Assembly (NCBI RefSeq): GCF_900086985.1
Contig: NZ_LT593974.1
Coordinates: forward strand, 1,550,001-1,614,000
DNA length: 64,000 nt
Source: Halomonas sp. HL-93
Lineage (GTDB): Bacteria; Pseudomonadota; Gammaproteobacteria; Pseudomonadales; Halomonadaceae
Direction of reading: 5' to 3'
The notes below the pieces were generated by a model. That model searched no databases and was not told where the DNA came from. It saw only the letters and a program-made list of their open reading frames with translations. Shown here in pieces: positions 58,264 through 64,000 of the stretch (the stretch's first letter is position 1; the number at the start of each line of letters is the position of its first letter). The position numbers and the translations under genes were made by a program.

Positions 58264-59383
58264 GGGGTGGCTCCTGATGGGGCGGGGGTAGAGGGAGCGA
58301 CATCTCCATGCAGGTGCCCAGGCCATCGGGGCCGTCACAGGCACTGATGCGTCCGCCGTGGGCGCCTAGCATTGCCTGGCAAATGGCCAGGCCCAGTCCG
58401 CTGCCATGGGGGCCACGATCACCGTCGCTGCCGGTCACGAACATATCAAAGACACGCTCGCGCAGGTCAGCGGCAATGCCTGGTCCCTGGTCGGTGATGG
58501 AAAATATCAGCTGTGACGAACCGGGCGGCACCTCGGCACGTATGGCGATCTGCCCGCCAGGCGGGGAGAATCGCGCCGCGTTGTCGAGGACGTTGACCAG
58601 CGCCTGCTCGATGAGTGCCGGATGGACGTAGAGCAGCGGTAAGTCGCCAGGCCATTGCTGAACGATATGGCAATGCGCGAGGGCACTGCCGAGACGTTTG
58701 CGGGCCGACACCACCAGGTCGTCGAAGGCGATCCAGTCACGCTCGATTTTTAAATCGCCGTGGCCCAGGCGGGTCATGTCCAGCAGGTTCTGGATATAGC
58801 GGTTTAGCCGCTCGCTTTCGCTCAATACACTGTCCAGCAGCGCGAAACGATCTTCCTGGCTAAGTTGAGCGTCCAGCGTGCGTAAGGAGCTGGTGGCGCC
58901 AATAATAGACGCCAGCGGCGTACGAAAATCATGGGAGACCGATGACAGCAGCGCCGAACGTAAACGCTCGCGGTCTTCGGCCAGGCGCGCTGCATTCAGG
59001 TCCAGCAACCGCTGGCGACTGTCCCCTGCAAGCTTACCGACCACCAACGCGACCAGGAGAAAAAACAATAGCGTGACGAGCTGTTCCCTTTCTTCGACGG
59101 CCAGGGAAAAGTGCGGCACCGTGAAGCAGAAGTTAAAGGTCAGAAAGCCCAGCACGGCGCTGATAAGCGCTGCCGAACTGCCCGCCATGACGGCGCTTGC
59201 CAGCACCGCTGTCAAAAAAATCAGTGAAAGATTGGCCAGCGCCATCCAGGCGTATAGACCCCAGGCGACAAGTAGCGCGACAAGGGTTGTGATCAGTGCC
59301 GTGGCTACCTCGCGCAGAGTTGGCCAACGCAAGCGTTGCGCAAACCGTGGGAGGCGATAAAGCAGGAGAGTCATCAATGACAT
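58253..59383 (-). CDS. Short KdpD-like sensor histidine kinase lacking the N-terminal KdpD/USP domains
   Basis: A 376-residue kinase against about 890 for KdpD. It begins directly with a DUF4118-type four-span membrane domain (about 27-120), goes straight to the H-box with His151 (SSVSHDFRTPLASIIGA), N-box Asn268 (NVLDNAARFSPPGG), DQGPGI (298-303) and GSGLGL. The N-terminal KdpD sensor, the USP domain and the GAF domain of E. coli KdpD are absent. ATG 59383 has AGGT about seven bases before it. It lies 23 bases after trkH and overlaps the response regulator, so it is a Trk-linked signalling pair. What it senses is unknown. Confidence 0.9.
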   Translation of the reverse strand: MSLMTLLLYRLPRFAQRLRWPTLREVATALITTLVALLVAWGLYAWMALANLSLIFLTAVLASAVMAGSSAALISAVLGFLTFNFCFTVPHFSLAVEEREQLVTLLFFLLVALVVGKLAGDSRQRLLDLNAARLAEDRERLRSALLSSVSHDFRTPLASIIGATSSLRTLDAQLSQEDRFALLDSVLSESERLNRYIQNLLDMTRLGHGDLKIERDWIAFDDLVVSARKRLGSALAHCHIVQQWPGDLPLLYVHPALIEQALVNVLDNAARFSPPGGQIAIRAEVPPGSSQLIFSITDQGPGIAADLRERVFDMFVTGSDGDRGPHGSGLGLAICQAMLGAHGGRISACDGPDGLGTCMEMSLPLPPPHQEPPHDD

Positions 59384-59406
59384 GGGTGACCTATCGTTGG
59401 CTTACG

Positions 59407-60897
59407 CTAGCGTCGCCAGAACATCGGCGTCAGTAGCACAATGACGGTAAGAATTTCTAACCGACCCATTAACATGCCGATACACAGTAGCCATTTGGCA
59501 GCGTCGGGCAGGGAAGCAAAATTACCGGCTGGGCCGATAATGTCGCCAAGACCGGGCCCCACATTGGTCACCGCCGTAGCGGCACCGGATAGGGATGTCA
59601 CAAGATCGAGGCCCAGGGCTGACAGACCCAGCGCCAATGCTGCGATGGTGATAAAAAAGAAGAATGAAAAGGCAACCACGCTGCGGGAAATGTCGCTGGT
59701 CACTATCTGTTCGTTATAGCGAGTAGTGAAGACCCCGTTGGCATGAATCAGGTAGCGGAGCTGGTCACGCAGCATCAGCATGGCAATCTGGAAACGAAAA
59801 ATTTTCATGCCGCCGCTGGTGGAGCCGCTGCATCCGCCCACAAAGGTCAGGTAGAAAAACGCGACAATGGCCAGTGCGCCCCATTGCGTATAATCATCCG
59901 AGGCATAACCGGTGGTCGTGACAATGGATACGACGTTGAAGGTGACGTGGGTAAGCGATTCGAACCCCGCGGCGCCATTCATGATCCGCCAAAGAGTGAG
60001 CAGACCAATCGCTATGCATAGCACGCCCAGTAGCCCCCGAACCTGCTGATCTTTCCATAGGCTGCTGCGAGAACCGCGCAGAAAGCGGATATAAAGCACG
60101 AACGGTAACGCCCCGCTGAGCATAAACAGACTGGCCATCCAGAGTATCCACGGCTGATCGGCATAGGCACCAAACGAAGCGTCTGAATTCGCGAAACCGC
60201 CGGTTGAAAGCGACGTCATGCCGTGAACGATGGCATCTAATGGATCCATGCCGCCTAGCCAATAGCTCAGCATGGCAATCAGCGTCATCACCACATAGAT
60301 ACTCAGCGTTGCCTTGGCGATCCCCCCGGTACGCGGCATGACCTTGTCCGACCAGTCGGACGATTCCGTATGGAAAAGCCGCATCCCGCCGACTTTCAGA
60401 AACGGCAGGATGGCGATCCCCATGACGATAATGCCGATACCCCCCATCCATTGCATGATCCCCCGCCAGAGCTTGAGCCCGTCGGAAAGATCCTCAATGC
60501 CCACCAGTATCGTCGAGCCGGTCGTGGTGATGGCAGACACTGACTCAAAGACGGCGTTGGTAAAGGTGAGTTGTGGGGCGCCAAGCACCAGCGGAAGGCT
60601 GGCAAAGCCACTGATGCTGACCCAGCTCGCAGCCGTCAGGATAAACATCTGCCAGGGTTTCAGTTCGAGGGTGGCGCGATAGGTAAGCAGCCAGGCGGTT
60701 GCCACAGCGGCAAGCACCAGCAGTACCGACACCCCAAAGGCCAATGCATCAGGGTCGCGTTCGGCCAACAGCACCGTTAGCGGTACCATCATGAATAACG
60801 CAAGGATAAGCCAAAGCACCGATAGCACTTTGACTACGGGCGCCCACTGACGGTAGGCGTATCGGCTGCGGTAAACCCATGGCGTTAGGTAATGCAT
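59407..60897 (-). CDS. trkH: Trk potassium uptake protein TrkH
   Basis: The K+ channel-like inner membrane subunit of Trk. 496 residues with ten or more spans and the four P-loop filter sites: TTTGSTIL, SLSTGGFAN, VTTTGYAS and AVTNVGPGLGD. The N-terminus and length fit the TrkH/TrkI group of halomonads. First gene of trkH-kdpD'-kdpE-trkA on the minus strand. Halomonads use Trk as a main K+ uptake route for osmoadaptation. Confidence 0.93.
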   Translation of the reverse strand: MHYLTPWVYRSRYAYRQWAPVVKVLSVLWLILALFMMVPLTVLLAERDPDALAFGVSVLLVLAAVATAWLLTYRATLELKPWQMFILTAASWVSISGFASLPLVLGAPQLTFTNAVFESVSAITTTGSTILVGIEDLSDGLKLWRGIMQWMGGIGIIVMGIAILPFLKVGGMRLFHTESSDWSDKVMPRTGGIAKATLSIYVVMTLIAMLSYWLGGMDPLDAIVHGMTSLSTGGFANSDASFGAYADQPWILWMASLFMLSGALPFVLYIRFLRGSRSSLWKDQQVRGLLGVLCIAIGLLTLWRIMNGAAGFESLTHVTFNVVSIVTTTGYASDDYTQWGALAIVAFFYLTFVGGCSGSTSGGMKIFRFQIAMLMLRDQLRYLIHANGVFTTRYNEQIVTSDISRSVVAFSFFFFITIAALALGLSALGLDLVTSLSGAATAVTNVGPGLGDIIGPAGNFASLPDAAKWLLCIGMLMGRLEILTVIVLLTPMFWRR

Positions 60898-61252
60898 TGC
60901 TTAGCTCGCTAGTTAATCGTTTTTAGCATGGCTCATCACATCACGAACGCGTATAAAAAGTCCGTAAAAAACGTCATGTATTTCTATTGTTTCGTCGTGA
61001 CACGAGCCAGCTTTAACTGTCACTTTTGGATGATGTAAAGGCTGCCTGCGTCGCGAGTTTCATCGCGGTGGATCATGGAGGCGAATTGCAGACCGGGGAT
61101 ACGTAGGTCGGTGCGATCTGGCATCTTCAGGCGTGTTACTTGGCATGTTTCGAGGAGCTAAATCGCCTCGCGCATACAAAGCGCAGCCGCGGCTAGTCGT
61201 TATGCAACCGTGCAGAACCATAATAGAGTTAAGGTAACGCTCGAAGAATTTT

Positions 61253-61285
61253 TGTAGTAAAATTACACGCAATATTGCGTATAAT
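61253..61285 (+). promoter_or_regulatory. HexR-like site and -10 element of zwf
   Basis: TGTAGTAAAATTACA (61253-61267), an interrupted palindrome fitting the HexR consensus, followed by a perfect TATAAT at 61280-61285. No good -35 hexamer is spaced properly from it, so HexR bound here would cover the -35 region. It is 87 bases from the zwf start. HexR is the known regulator of zwf and eda operons. Confidence 0.72.
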
Positions 61286-61304
61286 GCCTTTTTTCAGATA
61301 GATT

Positions 61305-61337
61305 TTAGGTAATCTAACAACATTAGATCATCTAATG
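61305..61337 (+). repeat. Two palindromes in the zwf leader
   Basis: TTAGGTAATCTAA (61305-61317, imperfect) and CATTAGATCATCTAATG (61321-61337, perfect around its central C). They share the ATCTAA/TTAGAT units, so the middle units can pair with either neighbour (ATCTAA 61312-61317 with TTAGAT 61323-61328, loop CAACA). The second palindrome ends six bases before the AGGAG of zwf. Operator for a second regulator or a leader RNA switch are both possible. Confidence 0.6.
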
Positions 61338-61353
61338 ATCCACAGGAGCTGAG

Positions 61354-62859
61354 ATGAGCCCGTCACCTGCTTCCCAGGGTGCCCCGCTGGGCGATCCGAA
61401 TCATGCCATCGATTTAGCGCTGTTTGGCGCGCTGGGCGACTTGGCACTGCGCAAGCTGTTTCCTGCGCTGTACCACCTGGACCGCGAAGGCCTGATGCCC
61501 GAGAGCACGCGCATTTTGGGGTTGGCACGCCAGGAGCACGATACCGCCGCGTTTCGTCAGCTGGTCAGCGGTGCTTTGCAGAAGCGCCTCAAGAAGGACG
61601 AGCAGGACAAGGAAAGCCTCACGCGCTTTCTCGATCGCCTGGATTACCTGCAGCTGGATTTTACCAGCGCTGACGGTTTTTCCGCCGTTCGCCAGTGGCG
61701 CGAGGGCTCACCGCGTCCCATGGTGGTCTATTTATCGGTCGGGGCGAAAATCTACGGCGATATCTGCCGCAACCTGCAGGCCAGCGACAGCCTGGATGAC
61801 GAGACCCGGGTGGTGGTCGAAAAGCCGATCGGGTTTGACCTGGCGTCTTCTGAAGAAATCAATGATGCGATTGGCGAGGTCTTCCCCGAATCGCGGGTTT
61901 ACCGCATCGATCACTATCTGGGCAAGGAAACCGTTCAGAACCTGATTGCGCTGCGCTTTGCCAACCCGCTGTTCGGCACCCAGTGGAATCAAAACCATAT
62001 TTCCCATGTGGAAATCACCGTGGCGGAAAAAGTCGGCATCGAGGGCCGCTGGGGGTATTTCGACGAAGCGGGCCAGCTGCGCGATATGGTGCAAAACCAT
62101 CTGCTGCAACTGCTTTGCCTGATTGCCATGGACCCGCCCTCCAATCTGGACGCCGACGCCATTCGTGACGAAAAGGTCAAGGTGCTCAAGGCGCTCAAGC
62201 CGTTTACCGGTGAGGCGTTGGGCAGAGACGTGGTGCGCGGCCAGTACACAGCGGGCACCAGCGACGGCCAGCAAGTGCCGGGCTATCTGGAAGAAGAAGG
62301 CGCCAATACCGAAAGCCAGACGGAAACCTTTGTGGCCATGAAAACCGAAGTCGCCAACTGGCGCTGGGCTGGCGTGCCGTTCTATTTGCGTACCGGCAAG
62401 CGGATGCCGGAGAAACTGTCACAGATCGTGATTCACTTCCGTCAGCAGCCCCACTATATCTTTGACCCAGACCAGCGAAACATTGCGGCCAACAAGCTGA
62501 TTATTCGCCTGCAGCCGGAAGAGGGCATCGCGCTACAGGTGCTCACCAAAGATAGTGGCCTGGACAAAGGCATGCGCCTGCGCCCCGGCCCGCTGCACCT
62601 GGATTTCAACAACGCCTTTCCCAAATCGCGCATCCCCGATGCCTATGAGCGTTTGCTGCTGGAAGTCATGAAAGGTCAGCAGTACCTGTTCGTGCGTCGT
62701 GATGAAGTCGAGCACGCCTGGCGCTGGTGCGATCAGTTGATCGACGGTTGGAAAACGCGGGAAACCCCGCCGCGCCGTTATCCGGCGGGGTCCTGGGGGC
62801 CGGTGGCCTCCATTGCCATGATTACCCAGGATGGTCGTAGCTGGTACGAGGATTATTAA
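61354..62859 (+). CDS. zwf: Glucose-6-phosphate 1-dehydrogenase
   Basis: Zwf oxidises glucose 6-phosphate to 6-phosphogluconolactone with NADP and opens the Entner-Doudoroff and pentose phosphate routes. 501 residues, the usual length. [16 protein letters not shown] nucleotide motif, [13 protein letters not shown] with the catalytic His region, and [16 protein letters not shown] are visible. AGGAG precedes the ATG. pgl starts one base after the stop, then eda, so they are one operon. Confidence 0.97.
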   Translation: MSPSPASQGAPLGDPNHAIDLALFGALGDLALRKLFPALYHLDREGLMPESTRILGLARQEHDTAAFRQLVSGALQKRLKKDEQDKESLTRFLDRLDYLQLDFTSADGFSAVRQWREGSPRPMVVYLSVGAKIYGDICRNLQASDSLDDETRVVVEKPIGFDLASSEEINDAIGEVFPESRVYRIDHYLGKETVQNLIALRFANPLFGTQWNQNHISHVEITVAEKVGIEGRWGYFDEAGQLRDMVQNHLLQLLCLIAMDPPSNLDADAIRDEKVKVLKALKPFTGEALGRDVVRGQYTAGTSDGQQVPGYLEEEGANTESQTETFVAMKTEVANWRWAGVPFYLRTGKRMPEKLSQIVIHFRQQPHYIFDPDQRNIAANKLIIRLQPEEGIALQVLTKDSGLDKGMRLRPGPLHLDFNNAFPKSRIPDAYERLLLEVMKGQQYLFVRRDEVEHAWRWCDQLIDGWKTRETPPRRYPAGSWGPVASIAMITQDGRSWYEDY

Positions 62860-62860
62860 G

Positions 62861-63526
62861 ATGAGCGACGCACGCATTCAATTGGCCGAACAACTGGCTG
62901 AAGCCATCTTTCAGGCGCTAAACGACGACCTGGAGCACCAGGAGCGCGCGTTGCTGGTGGTTTCTGGTGGCTCAACGCCGGTACCGTTTTTTAAGGCGCT
63001 AGCGGCCAAGCCGCTGGCTTGGGAGCGGGTGGACATCACGCTGGCGGACGAACGCTGGGTCGACGAACACAGCCAGGACAGCAACGCCAAACTGGTGCGC
63101 GAACACTTGCTCCAGGGCGCGGCAGCGGCGGCTAATTTTGTACCCATGACCTCTTCCGCGGGCACGCCTGAGGAAGGCGTGGCCGAGGTCAGTGAGCGAA
63201 TGCTTGCGCTTAGCTGGCCAGCGAGCGTGGTGATTTTGGGCATGGGGGGCGATGGCCACACCGCCTCGCTATTTCCTGACAGCATGGAGCTGGGTCTGGC
63301 GCTCTCCACTGAGGAACCGCTGGTGGCTGTGCGAACGCCCAGCCAGCCCCAGCCACGCATTACGTTTTCGGCGGACCGTCTGCATCAGGCGCGCCGCCAC
63401 ATATTACATATTACCGGCGACGATAAGCGAGCGGTGTTGGCCAAGGCGCTGAGTGGGGACGACGTGCGTCAACTGCCCATCCGCGCCTTCTTATCCTGCC
63501 CCTTGGCGATTTATTGGGCGCCTTAA
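62861..63526 (+). CDS. pgl: 6-phosphogluconolactonase
   Basis: Pgl hydrolyses 6-phosphogluconolactone. 221 residues from the ATG at 62861 (AGGA upstream); the frame to 62831 overlaps zwf. LLVVSGGSTPVPFFKAL, ITLADERWVDE and LGMGGDGHTASLFPDS are the family motifs. It starts one base after zwf. Confidence 0.96.
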   Translation: MSDARIQLAEQLAEAIFQALNDDLEHQERALLVVSGGSTPVPFFKALAAKPLAWERVDITLADERWVDEHSQDSNAKLVREHLLQGAAAAANFVPMTSSAGTPEEGVAEVSERMLALSWPASVVILGMGGDGHTASLFPDSMELGLALSTEEPLVAVRTPSQPQPRITFSADRLHQARRHILHITGDDKRAVLAKALSGDDVRQLPIRAFLSCPLAIYWAP

Positions 63527-63566
63527 CGCCGCTTTCGCCAACAATAATTTGCTTGGAGACTCACAC

Positions 63567-64000
63567 ATGACCATTGATAAACAGCTACCGTCGACGCGCA
63601 CCGCGGAGCTAGACAGCATTTGTCTGAAGGCCGAAGTGATTCCGGTCATCACCATCGACCGCCTGGAAGACGCCGTGCCGATGGGCCGCGCGCTGGTGGA
63701 AGGCGGCTTGACCGTGCTGGAAATTACCCTGCGTACCGAGTGCGCGCTGGAAGCCATCAAGCGCATGAAAGAAGCGCTACCGGGGGCGAGTATCGGCGTG
63801 GGCACGGTACTAACGCCTGCCCAGTATCGCCAGGCCGAGCAGGTTGGCGCTGATTTTGTGGTCACCCCAGGGGCGACCGACGCGTTGTACCGCTATGGCG
63901 TGGAAAGCCCGGTACCGATGTTGCCCGGCGTGTCGACTATCTCGGAACTGATGACTGGCTGGCAGTATGGCTATCGTCGGTTCAAGTTCTTTCCGGCGGA
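63567..64000 (+). CDS. eda: KDPG aldolase (2-dehydro-3-deoxyphosphogluconate aldolase), N-terminal part
   Basis: Eda cleaves 2-keto-3-deoxy-6-phosphogluconate to pyruvate and glyceraldehyde 3-phosphate. About 144 residues are visible before the window ends. VIPVITIDRLEDAVPMGRALVEGG, EITLRTECALEAI with the conserved Glu-Arg, FVVTPGATDALY, and the Schiff-base Lys near RFKFFPA are clear. GGAG precedes the ATG. Third in zwf-pgl-eda, which is usual in Pseudomonas and relatives. Confidence 0.95.
   Translation, partial: MTIDKQLPSTRTAELDSICLKAEVIPVITIDRLEDAVPMGRALVEGGLTVLEITLRTECALEAIKRMKEALPGASIGVGTVLTPAQYRQAEQVGADFVVTPGATDALYRYGVESPVPMLPGVSTISELMTGWQYGYRRFKFFPA

Larger units (their letters stand above)
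60898..61353. other. Divergent control region between trkH and zwf
   Basis: 456 bases without a gene. The right third holds the HexR-like site, a TATAAT and two palindromes of the zwf leader, entered separately. A minus-strand frame of 70 codons (61060-61272) was not accepted. I see nothing clear in 60898-61240; the trkH promoter should be there. Confidence 0.6.

Noticed and set aside
61060..61272. 70-codon minus-strand frame in the trkH-zwf gap
   Set aside because: Biased composition, no family resemblance, no ribosome site, and it covers the HexR-like site of zwf.

Overview
The window looks like a chromosomal segment of a halophilic gammaproteobacterium of the Halomonadaceae, most likely Halomonas or a close relative. 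The strongest pointer is a GH13 oligo-alpha-glucosidase at 47346-49007 that matches, as I recall it, the Halomonas sp. H11 enzyme HaG. The suf-sufT gene order, a Trk potassium operon and the complete zwf-pgl-eda / fruBKA / pgi / pyk / gap carbon set fit the same assignment. This is inferred from recognised protein families; no database search was run. Coding density is high. I saw no rRNA, tRNA, insertion sequence, prophage, CRISPR array or clear pseudogene. Both ends cut genes: sufB at the left, eda at the right.

Layout. 1-4495: end of a suf operon (sufB'-sufC-sufD-sufS-sufT). 4515-9575: SanA-like protein, a small helical protein, rimB-rimK (modification of ribosomal protein S6), DUF3549, YqcC and OmpW. 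9916-15853: proline use (putP, putA, and an AraC-type regulator that may be PruR-like). 15877-22852: a CBS protein, a Pmp3-like membrane protein, a YigM-like transporter, NAD kinase, a phosphoesterase, a rhomboid protease, DUF1315 and DUF2797 proteins. 22932-29997: a caa3-type cytochrome oxidase locus with a copper ATPase. 30034-32975: a winged-helix protein, a PA0069-type radical SAM protein, an SDR and a DinB protein. 33110-44996: central sugar metabolism (pgi, fruBKA with fruR, mgsA, pyk, gap). 45006-54026: an alpha-glucoside uptake and hydrolysis operon (binding protein, two permeases, alpha-glucosidase, ATPase, LacI regulator) with a divergent LamB/ScrY-like porin. 54219-56141: DUF3455 protein, ECF sigma factor and anti-sigma factor. 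56174-60897: trkH - short kdpD-like kinase - kdpE-like regulator - trkA. 61354-64000: zwf-pgl-eda'.

How it fits together. Fructose enters by PTS and yields fructose 1,6-bisphosphate; alpha-glucosides enter through the porin and ABC transporter and yield glucose; both feed an Entner-Doudoroff style route (pgi, zwf, pgl, eda) and lower glycolysis (gap, pyk). Three near-identical palindromes, upstream of pgi, between pyk and gap, and upstream of zwf, look like one HexR regulon. Palindromes also mark the fru control region (FruR) and the alpha-glucoside control region (LacI family).

The least ordinary arrangement is the four-gene trkH-kdpD'-kdpE-trkA operon. Its histidine kinase keeps the KdpD membrane and kinase parts but lacks the N-terminal KdpD/USP sensory half and the GAF region, and it sits with Trk rather than Kdp transporter genes. 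Other points worth a second look are an orphan intrinsic terminator that suggests an unannotated small RNA (about 16270-16449), a Pmp3-like domain fused to a hydrophilic N-terminus, paired hairpins in the zwf leader, and candidate Anr, LexA and DnaA sites in three intergenic regions.
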